Assembly: GCA_050012175.1 (NCBI GenBank)
Contig: JBEKHR010000012.1
Location: 66,446 to 130,445, forward strand
Length of the DNA stretch: 64,000 bases
Reading direction: 5' to 3'
From: CAVROP01 sp050012175
Lineage (GTDB): Bacteria; Acidobacteriota; Terriglobia; UBA7540
The number at the start of each line of letters is the position of its first letter. The first letter of the stretch is position 1. Positions 7,935 through 14,526 of this stretch are shown here, piece after piece. Under the pieces are notes generated by a model. It saw only the letters and a program-made list of their open reading frames with translations, made no database searches and had not been told where the DNA came from. The position numbers and the translations under genes were made by a program.

Positions 7935-8009
7935 TGTTGGGCCTGGGGGGAGTTGAACCCCCTGCTACGGGCACCCAGAATGCCTAAGCGGGAACGTTCC
8001 CTCGGGCCC
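7935..8009 (-). ncRNA. tRNA-like cloverleaf sequence, possible tRNA/tmRNA relic
   Basis: On the minus strand a 7-bp acceptor-like stem (GGGCCCG at 8009-8003 with CAGGCCC at 7945-7939, one mismatch) encloses a 4-bp D-arm-like hairpin from the palindrome GGGAACGTTCCC, a 4-bp hairpin GGCA/TGCC with a 7-nt loop TTCTGGG, and a perfect T arm of five G-C pairs with the consensus loop TTCAACT. The discriminator A is followed by ACA instead of CCA. The T arm and acceptor resemble those of the tRNA-Ile at 13139. The D-arm region is not canonical, so a working tRNA is doubtful; it may be a decayed tRNA, an attachment-site remnant or a regulatory leader of the downstream small gene. Confidence 0.4.
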
Positions 8010-8056
8010 ACAAAACAACCACGCTGGACTTTGCCTCGAAAAATCATCATGGTCCG

Positions 8057-8086
8057 TATATAGCAAAAAAGTGATTCGGCTGTCAA
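8057..8086 (-). promoter_or_regulatory. Sigma-70-type promoter for tRNA-like RNA and small-protein gene
   Basis: On the minus strand a consensus TTGACA (8086-8081) is followed 18 nt later by TATATA (8062-8057), or 17 nt later by CTATAT. Transcription would start near 8050 and run through the tRNA-like sequence into the gene starting at 7892. Confidence 0.6.
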
Positions 8087-8116
8087 GAGAAAAAAGATTG
8101 ACAAATGACTTTTTTG
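8064..8116. promoter_or_regulatory. Nested dyad operator between divergent promoters
   Basis: Two inverted repeats are nested here: outer CAAAAAAGT (8064-8072) / ACTTTTTTG (8108-8116) and inner TGTCAA (8081-8086) / TTGACA (8098-8103). The inner arms are also the two back-to-back -35 boxes, so a bound repressor would silence both directions. The XRE protein encoded at 8483 is the natural candidate. Confidence 0.6.
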
Positions 8117-8125
8117 TGATATGAA
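8098..8125 (+). promoter_or_regulatory. Promoter of the RelE-like/XRE/DUF3467 operon
   Basis: A consensus TTGACA (8098-8103) is followed after 16 nt by TATGAA (8120-8125). The ATG of the first gene begins only 2 nt after the -10 box, so either the transcript is leaderless or translation starts slightly further downstream. Confidence 0.55.
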
Positions 8126-8127
8126 TT

Positions 8128-8529
8128 ATGGGTGGATGGAAGCTGTACGATTACGTTGACGCAGGTGGGGCCAACGACTTTGCTGCATGGTGCAGGGAAC
8201 TACAGCGCCCAGACCTAGCAAGGTTGAATCGAAAACTGAAGATGCTAGCGGACAACGGGCCTGATTTGGGGCCAAAGCTGGTGGCTGGACCGCTTAAAGG
8301 TTACGCACATATTCGCAAGATTATTGTTAACGGTCGAGTTGCGCTGAGGCCGCTACTCTGCAAAGGACCGATCGATAACGATCACGAATTCACTTTACTA
8401 GAGGGTGCATTCGAGCGCGACAGAGAATGGATTCCCGCTAACGCACGAGAAATCGCCGTTGAGCGCCGCCAAGAGGTCATCTGTGACTCAAACGCAAGAA
8501 GATGCCCCCACGAAGTTGTCTCCCGATGA
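8128..8529 (+). CDS. RelE/HigB-like putative toxin
   Basis: This 133-residue protein begins WKLYDYVDAGGANDFAAWC, has a helical region (LARLNRKLKMLADNG), then GPLKGYAHIRKIIVNGRVALRPLLCKGP and EFTLLEGAFE followed by ERRQEVICD. This strand order and the 'IRKI..GRVALRPLLCKGP' core fit an uncharacterised branch of RelE/ParE/HigB-like proteins that is repeatedly seen beside XRE genes. No catalytic mechanism can be assigned from the sequence. It is the first gene of a three-gene operon with overlapping reading frames and is expected to be the toxin. The region is visibly A+T-richer than its neighbours, which suggests horizontal acquisition. Confidence 0.7.
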   Translation: MGGWKLYDYVDAGGANDFAAWCRELQRPDLARLNRKLKMLADNGPDLGPKLVAGPLKGYAHIRKIIVNGRVALRPLLCKGPIDNDHEFTLLEGAFERDREWIPANAREIAVERRQEVICDSNARRCPHEVVSR

Positions 8530-9169
8530 TGTGAGACAACAGTTTATCGACAATCGTGATGACAAGACCTACCGCCACGCTTACGCCGACGAGTCCCTTA
8601 ATCTCTCGATAGCAACTCAAATCAAGGTTCTGCGGGAGCAGCGAAAGTTAAGACAGAAAGACCTTGCGATGCTGGCCGCAATGAAGCAATCCATGATTTC
8701 AAGGTACGAGAACGTCAATTACTCGTCTTGGAGTATTAATACGCTGAAAAAGCTGGCTGAGGCTTTTGACGTTATGCTCGATGTCCGGTTCAGGAGTTTC
8801 AAAGACTTGGTGACTCTCACTGAGGGATTCAGTCGTGAAACCTTACAGGTTTCCCCGTTCTTGGACGATCCATATTTCTCGGAGGGTTACACTTCTAGGC
8901 AGGTGTTTACAACCTATACATATTTACGACCAGCCCGAACAAAAACATTCACCATGCGGTTTGTTTTTAATCCTCTATTGCAGGCCAGCCACGGTATCGT
9001 GATACCCTTTTCAAATCTTGGTGTGGTTCGTAGTCAGGGTCTAATTGAACCCGAAGGAGTGATACATGCCGAAGACGCACAAGCCAACATCCAAACCTAT
9101 CCCTTCCCCTACCCCTACTTCATCGGAGGTTCAGATACAGGCTGGGGCCAGAGGCCTTCAGCCGACTGA
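8483..9169 (+). CDS. XRE-family HTH antitoxin/repressor with long C-terminal extension
   Basis: I place the start at GTG 8483, with AAGAGG six bases upstream, overlapping the toxin gene by 47 bp. The 228-residue protein has an HTH_3 domain at about residues 45-105 (IKVLREQRKLRQKDLAMLA, then MKQSMISRYEN and TLKKLAEAFDVMLDVRF). About 120 further residues follow with no family I recognise (EGFSRETLQVSPFLDDPYF onward). HigA-type antitoxins normally end near the HTH, so the extension is unusual. Its last 35 codons overlap the DUF3467-like gene in another frame. It probably represses the operon through the dyad at 8064-8116. Confidence 0.75.
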   Translation: MTQTQEDAPTKLSPDDVRQQFIDNRDDKTYRHAYADESLNLSIATQIKVLREQRKLRQKDLAMLAAMKQSMISRYENVNYSSWSINTLKKLAEAFDVMLDVRFRSFKDLVTLTEGFSRETLQVSPFLDDPYFSEGYTSRQVFTTYTYLRPARTKTFTMRFVFNPLLQASHGIVIPFSNLGVVRSQGLIEPEGVIHAEDAQANIQTYPFPYPYFIGGSDTGWGQRPSAD

Positions 9170-9533
9170 AGCGAAGGTAGGGCCTCCACAGCCATTCCAG
9201 CCGATACCACGATTTGTTAGGTCGAAGGATTTCATCTCAGTCTACGCGAATCACATATTTTTCACCGGAACAACGCAATTCGACATGCGTATAAACTTTG
9301 GAGAAGTTCAGGGAGTTCAAAATAAAGAGTTAGTCGTAGAAGACCGTGTGTCCGTGACAATGCCCCTTGTAGTCGCAAAAATTCTGGCTTTGTCAATTGA
9401 AGCCAATCTCCAGCAATTTGAAAAGCAAACGGGAAAGACAGTGGCTCTTCCTGAAATTGGGATGACTAAGGTCAGCATCGGTCCAGACGGGGTAATAATT
9501 GAACCTCATGAACCTATAGGACAGACGAAGTAA
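9066..9533 (+). CDS. DUF3467-like protein, third member of the toxin-antitoxin operon
   Basis: This 155-residue protein starts inside the preceding gene, with GAAGGAG at about 9052-9058 as ribosome-binding site. After a Pro/Thr-rich N-terminus of about 45 residues comes a DUF3467-like domain: FISVYANHIFFTGTTQFDMR, NFGEVQG, then VSVTMPLVVAKILALSIEANLQQFE, matching the family's pattern of a 'YaN' strand, an 'FDxRxDFG' strand and an 'AKxLaxxLxxNlxxyE' helix. The family has no known function. The 104-bp overlap with the XRE gene indicates tight coupling, so it may act as a partner, chaperone or third component of the module. Confidence 0.7.
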   Translation: MPKTHKPTSKPIPSPTPTSSEVQIQAGARGLQPTEAKVGPPQPFQPIPRFVRSKDFISVYANHIFFTGTTQFDMRINFGEVQGVQNKELVVEDRVSVTMPLVVAKILALSIEANLQQFEKQTGKTVALPEIGMTKVSIGPDGVIIEPHEPIGQTK

Positions 9534-9865
9534 TCTTTCCCTTTCCTAACTCGTCCCCATCTAAACCAACACTATTTTCAGGCACTACCAGGGGCTGACC
9601 GTAGTTCGGCGCCCTCAGGGCCAGCAGAGGTTTTTCGCTTCCTTTCCGTGGGTTTCGTCCCGCGAGTGCGGGACTACTCACGGTATGCCCCTTCGGGGCA
9701 ATTCCCGGCTCATCATCTCCGGTTGCCAAAATCGCCGTCCTCAGTGACCAGGATAAGCCTAACACAGAGGTCACTGAGGCCCTCCGTGTCCTCTGTGTTG
9801 AGGCTTTGAGGGGTCGGAGAACACGGAGAAGCTCGTTTTGATTGCGGCCACCGGGCCGTGCGGTG
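9534..9865. other. Intergenic region with small hairpins
   Basis: No gene is supported. The stretch contains short GC hairpins (CCCGCGAGTGCGGG near 9659-9672 and GCCCCTTCGGGGC near 9687-9699) and a run of 'CTCTGTGT/ACACAGAGG' words near 9762-9800, all typical of dispersed intergenic repeats. It separates convergent genes. Confidence 0.5.
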
Positions 9866-11020
9866 CTACAAGGCGCTAGTCAATAGCTGGCGCAGCTCAT
9901 CCCTGGTGAGCGTGATGGGATTGCCTTTGGTGCTGCTGGCTCTTGAGGCTTTTTCGACAAGGGTGGGCACGTCGCGTTCCTGAATTCCGTATGAACGCAG
10001 AGGAGGAATCTGCAATTCCTGGCAGAGTTGGCGAACCCATTCGATTCCCTCTTCGGCGGTGGCGTCCGGCTCACCGGTGAGCAGACGCGCCACGGTTTCA
10101 TAACGGCGCAGCGTTTCACCTTCCGGGGCGCGAGCGCGGGAGGCGCGAATGTTGATGGCCATCCCATGCGGCAGCAGCGCGGCGCAAATGGCTCCGTGCG
10201 GGGCGTCGAACATTCCGCCCACCGGCGCGGCGAAGCCGTGGACCACACCCAAGCCGGCGTTGGCCAGCGCGAGTCCACCCAGCAGGCTTGCCAGCGACAT
10301 GTCCTCACGAGCCGTGATGTCGCGCCCGGAGTGATAAGCCCGGCGCAGCCAGCCGCTGACACGCCGCATGCCCTCCAGGCAGAAGCCGTCGGTCAAGGGA
10401 TTGGCGCGGATCGAGACGTAGGGCTCGATCAACTGCGTGAGTGCGTCGAGCCCCGTGCTGGCGGTGACCGCGGGCGGCAACTCGAGCGTCAACTCCGGAT
10501 CCACCACCGCGAGGCGCGGCAGCATTAACGGGCTCCTCAGGCTCACCTTGACCTGGTGCTCTGGAGAAGCCAGTACCGCGTTGCGCGTGACTTCAGACCC
10601 GGTGCCGGCGGTCGTAGGCACGGCGATAAAGGGGACGGAAGGATGACGGAGAGGCTGGCCCTTGCCAATCACCTCCAGGTAATCGCCCAGGTCGCCGCCG
10701 TTGGTCAGCAGCGCCGCAATGGCTTTTCCTGCGTCGATGGCGCTCCCTCCGCCGAATGCAATCACCAGATCGCACTGTTCCCGGCGGGCAAGTTCCACAC
10801 CCTGACGAACCAAGGCAACAGAGGGTTCTGCTTGGATGGCCAAACTAATGCAGCCGATTCCCTCGATTTTCATTGCCTCGAGCAGCAAGGCGGCACTTTC
10901 CGCCGGGCGCCCTATGGCCAGCAGCGCTCGCCCGCCCATCTCTTTTGCGGCCGGCGCAACTTCGCGCACCACGCCGGGTCCGAAGAGGATGCGCGTGGCG
11001 GTGGCAAATTCGAAACGCAT
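9866..11020 (-). CDS. Iron-containing (group III) alcohol dehydrogenase family protein
   Basis: This 384-residue enzyme belongs to the Fe-ADH family of NAD(P)-dependent oxidoreductases. It shows the nucleotide-binding FGGGSAIDAGKA motif, the PTTAGTGSEVT loop, and the metal-site segment TGLDALTQLIEPYVS followed by GVVHGFAAPVGGMFDAPHG. The usual first metal-site histidine (DALTH) is Gln here, a substitution I believe occurs in part of this family. The start at 11020 is preferred over ATG 11056: it begins just after the stop codon of the upstream monooxygenase gene and has a GGTGAGG ribosome-binding site. The substrate is unknown; neighbouring ABM monooxygenase suggests aldehyde/ketone or quinone chemistry. 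Confidence 0.85.
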   Translation of the reverse strand: MRFEFATATRILFGPGVVREVAPAAKEMGGRALLAIGRPAESAALLLEAMKIEGIGCISLAIQAEPSVALVRQGVELARREQCDLVIAFGGGSAIDAGKAIAALLTNGGDLGDYLEVIGKGQPLRHPSVPFIAVPTTAGTGSEVTRNAVLASPEHQVKVSLRSPLMLPRLAVVDPELTLELPPAVTASTGLDALTQLIEPYVSIRANPLTDGFCLEGMRRVSGWLRRAYHSGRDITAREDMSLASLLGGLALANAGLGVVHGFAAPVGGMFDAPHGAICAALLPHGMAINIRASRARAPEGETLRRYETVARLLTGEPDATAEEGIEWVRQLCQELQIPPLRSYGIQERDVPTLVEKASRASSTKGNPITLTRDELRQLLTSAL

Positions 11021-11027
11021 CGCCGCC

Positions 11028-11333
11028 TCACCAGCCCTCATCCGCAGGAAAGACATTGGAATATTTTACGCTCGTGCGGGGCTCCGCCATCATGGGGGCC
11101 ACTTTATCGCGCCAAGTGGCGTAATGCGCGGTCTCCTTGTGACGGGTGGCGGCTTCGTGGCTGCGATAAACCTCGACCAGCAGCAAGCGGGCAGGGTCAT
11201 CGGCCTGTTGCACGACGTCAAAGCGGGCAATGCCCGGCTCCTGCACGCTGTGGCGCTCATTCTCGAGGCTGGCTTCCTTGAAGGCGTCAACGAATTCCGG
11301 TTTGACTCGAACATGCACGTGAACGATCAGCAT
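11028..11333 (-). CDS. Antibiotic biosynthesis monooxygenase (ABM/YgiN-LsrG-like) protein
   Basis: This 101-residue dimeric alpha+beta-barrel protein starts MLIVHVHVRVKPEFVDAFKE and continues with NERHSVQEPGIARFDVVQ, LLLVEVYRSHEAATRHKET and the C-terminal EPRTSVKYSNVFP, the pattern of LsrG/YgiN-like ABM proteins. Members act on small carbonyl or quinol substrates, for example LsrG on phospho-AI-2, but no lsr genes are present. It is immediately upstream of the Fe-type dehydrogenase, separated by 7 bp, and the two are probably co-transcribed and handle consecutive steps. The assignment to the family is solid; the substrate is not known. Confidence 0.85.
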   Translation of the reverse strand: MLIVHVHVRVKPEFVDAFKEASLENERHSVQEPGIARFDVVQQADDPARLLLVEVYRSHEAATRHKETAHYATWRDKVAPMMAEPRTSVKYSNVFPADEGW

Positions 11334-11389
11334 GCATCCTCCTTCGCAATCAAGAACGGAGAGACTCGGGTAATGGGCCGGTTCGATGT

Positions 11390-11569
11390 AACCCGAATTC
11401 GGAAGTTAGCGTGGGTGCGACGTACATCTTGTAGGGGCACAGCGTCCGCCGCGGCGGATGCCCCTACGCCCGACCCCACACCATTTTGTTCCTCCGGTAT
11501 CTGCGTCAAACGGGCCTCTAATCAAGTGATTTGGCTAGACCGGCGGCTCCCAACTTTCGCATTCGGGTG
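11390..11569 (+). mobile_element. 180-bp MITE-like element, copy 1
   Basis: The element is bounded by inverted repeats AACCCGAATTCGGAAGTT (11390-11407) and its near complement ending at 11569. The internal sequence contains a hairpin GTAGGGGCA...TGCCCCTAC around CCGCCGCGGCGG. An inverted, highly similar copy of the same length lies at 29155-29334. It has no coding capacity. The gene-free stretch 11334-11656 contains only this element. No clear target-site duplication is visible in the flanks. Confidence 0.8.
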
Positions 11570-11656
11570 TAACGGCAGCTTTATGCCGCCACATGGCGAT
11601 GTAACCTGTCCCGGATGTTTCGGGAATTCGCCGTTACCGTCGGCCGCCGCCAAGGC

Positions 11657-12922
11657 CTAGCAAGCCAAGTCGGCGCGGGTGAACCTGAAGTCGTTGATCG
11701 GCCCGAGGAAAGTGACCGCCAGCCGGTCGGGTTGGAAGAACTCGCGCGCCACTTCCAGGACTTCGGGGGAAGTAACCTCGTCGACGCGCTGGGAGGTCTC
11801 GTCCAGCGAGATGTAGCGCCCGAAATACATTTCCTGCCGAGCCACGTTCGACATGCGGCTCCCCGTAGTCTCCAGACTGAGCAGGAGGTTACCCTTCAGA
11901 TAGTCTTTGGCATGCTGGAGTTCCTGGTCGCTGATGGCCTCGGACTTCAACTTCCGGAACTCATCGAGGATAAGGCCCAGGACTTGGCGCGCATTCTCCA
12001 GCGCTGTGCCCGCGTAGACGCTCAGGCAACCGGCATCGCGGAAGCTGCTGAGGCCGGAGAAAACCGCGTAGGCAAGCCCCCGCTTCTCGCGAATGTTCTG
12101 AAAGAGCCGCGAGCTCATCCCGCCACCGAGCACGGTGTTGAGGATGTAACAGGCAAAGCGCTTCTCGTGCGGCTGCGGGTAACAAGGCGCGCCCACACAG
12201 AGGTGAACCTGTTCAAGCTCTTTCTTATGCCGATGGCGGATGCTGGGGTGGGGCGTGGGCGGGGGACCCTCGTCAGCCGCAGGCCCGCAAGGCAGGTCGC
12301 CAAAGGACTTGGCAACCAGATCCACGAAGCGTGCGTGCTCGACGTTTCCCGCGGCGGCGAGCAGCGTGCTGTTGGGCGTGTAATGGCGCTGGAAATAGTC
12401 GCACAGCCGTTCTCGGTTGAAGCTGCCCACCGTGCGGCGAGTACCCAGAATGGGCCTGCCTAGAGCGTGCCCACGCCAGTAACTCTGCGTGAACATCTCG
12501 TGCACGAGGTCGTCCGGCGTGTCCTCCACCATCTTGATCTCTTCCTGGATGACCTTCGATTCCTTGAGGATGTCTTCAGGTTGAAAGAGAGGATTGATGA
12601 ACAGGTCGGAAAGGATATCGAAGGCCCGCGGCACGTGCTCGTCCAAAGCCTTGACGGAGAAGCTCGTACACTCCTTGGCCGTAAAAGCGTCCAGATGGCC
12701 GCCGATCGAGTCTGCCTCACGGGCAATCTGCTCCGCACTCCGGTTCTTGGTCCCCTTGAAGACCATGTGCTCGATGAAATGCGAGATGCCGTTCTCCTCC
12801 TCGCCTTCTTGCCGCGACCCGGTTCGCAACCAAATGCCCATGGAGACGGAGCGGACGGCGGGCATCGCCTCAGTGAGAATTGTGAGGCCATTGGGGAGAA
12901 CGTCCTTGCAAACTTCCAACAT
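11657..12922 (-). CDS. M16 family zinc metallopeptidase (pitrilysin/processing-peptidase type)
   Basis: This 421-residue protein carries the inverted zinc motif HFIEHMVFKGT (HXXEH at about residues 48-52), with the third ligand and general acid region in KVIQEEIKMVEDTPDDLVHE. The two homologous M16 halves are evident, the second containing GGGMSSRLFQNIREKRGLAY, which is the conserved substrate-binding R/Y region. Such single-chain bacterial M16B enzymes degrade or process peptides in the cytoplasm or periplasm; no signal peptide is visible. I chose ATG 12922 because GAGGGGA precedes it at the right distance and the preceding residues of the longer frame are not conserved-looking. Confidence 0.92.
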   Translation of the reverse strand: MLEVCKDVLPNGLTILTEAMPAVRSVSMGIWLRTGSRQEGEEENGISHFIEHMVFKGTKNRSAEQIAREADSIGGHLDAFTAKECTSFSVKALDEHVPRAFDILSDLFINPLFQPEDILKESKVIQEEIKMVEDTPDDLVHEMFTQSYWRGHALGRPILGTRRTVGSFNRERLCDYFQRHYTPNSTLLAAAGNVEHARFVDLVAKSFGDLPCGPAADEGPPPTPHPSIRHRHKKELEQVHLCVGAPCYPQPHEKRFACYILNTVLGGGMSSRLFQNIREKRGLAYAVFSGLSSFRDAGCLSVYAGTALENARQVLGLILDEFRKLKSEAISDQELQHAKDYLKGNLLLSLETTGSRMSNVARQEMYFGRYISLDETSQRVDEVTSPEVLEVAREFFQPDRLAVTFLGPINDFRFTRADLAC

Positions 12923-13053
12923 GTAGATTCCCCTCGATATTTGAAAGATTCTACCCGGCACGTGGGCCAAGCTATAGGCGGCGCCTGCCCTGCAACTATT
13001 TGTACCACATGGCTAGGGAAAAGGCCATGAAAACACAACCGGAGGGATTCCGC

Positions 13054-13082
13054 TTGCGTGAAGCCGATCCTCCGCCTATACT
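13054..13082 (+). promoter_or_regulatory. Promoter of tRNA-Ile
   Basis: TTGCGT (13054-13059) and TATACT (13077-13082) are separated by exactly 17 nt, and the tRNA begins 56 nt downstream. Confidence 0.6.
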
Positions 13083-13138
13083 TGGTAAGTCTTCCGCTTG
13101 CCAGTCGCGGGTTGCCCGAGCAACCGCGACCGCGCACC

Positions 13139-13215
13139 GGGCCTGTAGCTCAGGTGGCTAGAGCGCACCCCTGATAAGGGTGAGGTCGGTAGTTCAACTC
13201 TACCCAGGCCCACCA
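13139..13215 (+). tRNA. tRNA-Ile (anticodon GAT)
   Basis: The 77-nt gene folds as a standard cloverleaf: acceptor GGGCCTG paired with CAGGCCC, a D arm GCTC...GAGC, an anticodon arm CCCCTGATAAGGGT-like with loop CTGATAA (anticodon GAT), a T arm with TTCAACT, discriminator A and an encoded CCA. It is followed immediately by repeated copies of its own 3' half rather than by a terminator. Confidence 0.97.
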
Positions 13216-13562
13216 GGATTCACCATGCTTGGATCGAGTAGTTGGCTAGAGCGTCCCGATAAATCGGGAAGGTCGGTAGTTCAACTCTACCCAGGCCCAC
13301 CAGGATTCATCTGGTTGGATGGAGCAGTTGGCTAGAGCGTCCCGATAAATCGGGAAGGTCGGTAGTTCAACTCTACCCAGGCCCACCAGGATTCACCATG
13401 CTTGGATCGAGTAGTTGGCTAGAGCGTCCCGATAAATCGGGAAGGTCGGTAGTTCAACTCTACCCAGGCCCACCAGGATTCACCATGCTTGGATCGAGTA
13501 GTTGGCTAGAGCGTCCCGATAAATCGGGAAGGTCGGTAGTTCAACTCTACCCAGGCCCACCA
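13216..13562 (+). repeat. Four tandem 86-87-bp units carrying the tRNA-Ile 3' half
   Basis: Units lie at 13216-13302, 13303-13388, 13389-13475 and 13476-13562. Each starts GGATTCA, contains a segment nearly identical to the 3' end of the GIY-YIG gene at 13577 (GCTTGGATCGAG...TTGGCTAGAGCG, then the hairpin TCCCGATAAATCGGGA), and ends with an exact copy of the tRNA-Ile 3' half including T arm, acceptor strand and CCA. Unit 2 has several substitutions and a 1-bp deletion in its first 30 bp. None has the 5' acceptor strand or a normal anticodon arm, so they are not tRNA genes. Confidence 0.95.
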
Positions 13563-13576
13563 AAGACCTAGCCGCA

Positions 13577-13828
13577 ATGCCATTCCACATGTACATTCTC
13601 CGCAGTGCGTCAACCGGCAGGTTTTATGTGGGCCATACGGAAGACCTGACCAAACGGATTCTGGAGCACAATAGCAACCGAGCGCCTTCGACAAAGAATC
13701 GGGGGCCGTGGGGACTTGTTTATTGTGAGGAATTCTCCACTCGATCGGAAGCGAGTCAGCGCGAGCGAGAGATCAAAGGAATGAAGAGCCACGCTTGGAT
13801 CGAGCAGTTGGCTAGAGCGTCCCGATAA
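13577..13828 (+). CDS. GIY-YIG nuclease-domain protein (YhbQ/UPF0213-like) embedded in tRNA-tail array
   Basis: This 83-residue single-domain protein shows the GIY-YIG fold pattern MYILRSASTGRFYVGHTEDL, a conserved Arg and His/Asn in KRILEHNSN, an LVYCEEF strand and the catalytic-Glu helix RSEASQREREIKGMKSH. It begins 14 bp after a tRNA-tail unit, and its own 3' end (encoding AWIEQLARASR) is the sequence amplified in the surrounding repeats. The stop codon lies inside the hairpin TCCCGATAAATCGGGA and is followed directly by another tRNA-Ile 3' half. The context suggests a tRNA-associated mobile gene. ATG 13577 has no clear ribosome-binding site; ATG 13589 is possible. Confidence 0.85.
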   Translation: MPFHMYILRSASTGRFYVGHTEDLTKRILEHNSNRAPSTKNRGPWGLVYCEEFSTRSEASQREREIKGMKSHAWIEQLARASR

Positions 13829-13955
13829 ATCGGGAAGGTCGGTAGTTCAACTCTACCCAGGCCCACCAGGATTCACCATGCTTGGATCGAGTAGTTGGCT
13901 AGAGCGTCCCGATAAATCGGGAAGGTCGGTAGTTCAACTCTACCCAGGCCCACCA
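13829..13955 (+). repeat. tRNA-Ile tail following the GIY-YIG gene plus a fifth 87-bp unit
   Basis: Positions 13829-13868 complete the tRNA 3' half attached to the GIY-YIG gene and end in CCA. A further full unit follows at 13869-13955, identical in layout to units 1, 3 and 4. The array ends 10 bp before the convergent hicA-like gene. Confidence 0.93.
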
Positions 13956-13964
13956 AGCGATTCA

Positions 13965-14231
13965 TTAGCACAGGTCGAGGAGCTCAAAGTATCTCTCCCG
14001 CGACATACCCGCCGTGCGCATGTTGCGCCTGATGATTTCCACGTCGATTGCCTCGTAAGCGGGGATGACGACGGGGCGAAGGCAGCCGGCCTTGGCAAAG
14101 ATCCAATGGTCGCCTTCCTGGCGTCGGAACGTGAAGCCATCTTTCTCGAAGACACAGCGGAGCCGTTTCCAGGAGACTGGAGTGATGCGCCTTTTAGGCT
14201 TGCGGGCAGGCTCAGGTGGATTGGTGCTCAC
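13965..14231 (-). CDS. HicA-like toxin
   Basis: This 88-residue protein has the HicA pattern WKRLRCVFEKDGFTFRR, EGDHWIFAKAG with the catalytic-position histidine retained, RPVVIPAYEAIDVEIIRRN and TAGMSRERYFELL. It extends the compact HicA fold by a basic N-terminal tail (RKPKRR) and a C-terminal helix. It overlaps the upstream HicB-like gene by 20 bp, which supports a coupled toxin-antitoxin pair with the antitoxin first. The predicted activity is mRNA cleavage. It lies convergent to the tRNA-tail array, with only 10 bp between them. Confidence 0.8.
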   Translation of the reverse strand: MSTNPPEPARKPKRRITPVSWKRLRCVFEKDGFTFRRQEGDHWIFAKAGCLRPVVIPAYEAIDVEIIRRNMRTAGMSRERYFELLDLC

Positions 14232-14526
14232 GGGCTAGAAGGGCAATCGGCACGGTCAACCAGAGAGCTCCGGTCGGATACTCAGATCTCTCGAGTGGCT
14301 TTCTGGCCGACACGAACCCCGCCTGTTGAAGAACCTCGTCCAGCGTGCCGCGCTCAAAGCAGTCTGCCAGGAACCCTCGGATCGCGTCACGCAGGTTGTC
14401 CAGGGCCTTTTCTTTGGTTGGCCCCTGGCTAGCAACGTCGAGTGACTGGCATACTGCGAGATACCACTTTCGCCGCTTCTTCACTCTATACGGAAGACGG
14501 AATTCAAGAATGGGTGAAGGTGCCAA
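14212..14526 (-). CDS. HicB-like antitoxin
   Basis: The protein has the HicB core EFRLPYRVKKRRKWYLAVCQSLDVASQGPT in pieces, then KEKALDNLRDAIRGFLADC, the helix that follows the partial RNase-H fold. The C-terminal part (ARKPLERSEYPTGALWLTVPI) is not a typical DNA-binding domain. I place the start at TTG 14526 because AAGGAGG sits 7 nt upstream; the ATG-type start at 14565 has none. TTGACA occurs 10 nt further upstream and may be part of its promoter. The gene overlaps the HicA-like gene by 20 bp. Confidence 0.8.
   Translation of the reverse strand: MAPSPILEFRLPYRVKKRRKWYLAVCQSLDVASQGPTKEKALDNLRDAIRGFLADCFERGTLDEVLQQAGFVSARKPLERSEYPTGALWLTVPIALLAREHQST

Noticed and set aside
7935..8400. tmRNA gene on the minus strand
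   Set aside because: The tRNA-like 3' end is suggestive, but there is no room for the ~350-nt molecule, no tag-peptide frame, and a promoter lies about 50 nt upstream of the cloverleaf.
9514..9774. Small minus-strand frame between the DUF3467 gene and the Fe-type dehydrogenase
   Set aside because: It covers hairpin-rich intergenic repeats, has no ribosome-binding site and no recognisable domain.
13216..13955. CRISPR array
   Set aside because: The repeats are contiguous 87-bp units without unique spacers and each is a GIY-YIG tail plus a tRNA 3' half.
13216..13955. Additional tRNA-Ile genes
   Set aside because: The units lack the 5' acceptor strand and have a 4-6-nt hairpin loop instead of a 7-nt anticodon loop, so they cannot form a tRNA.
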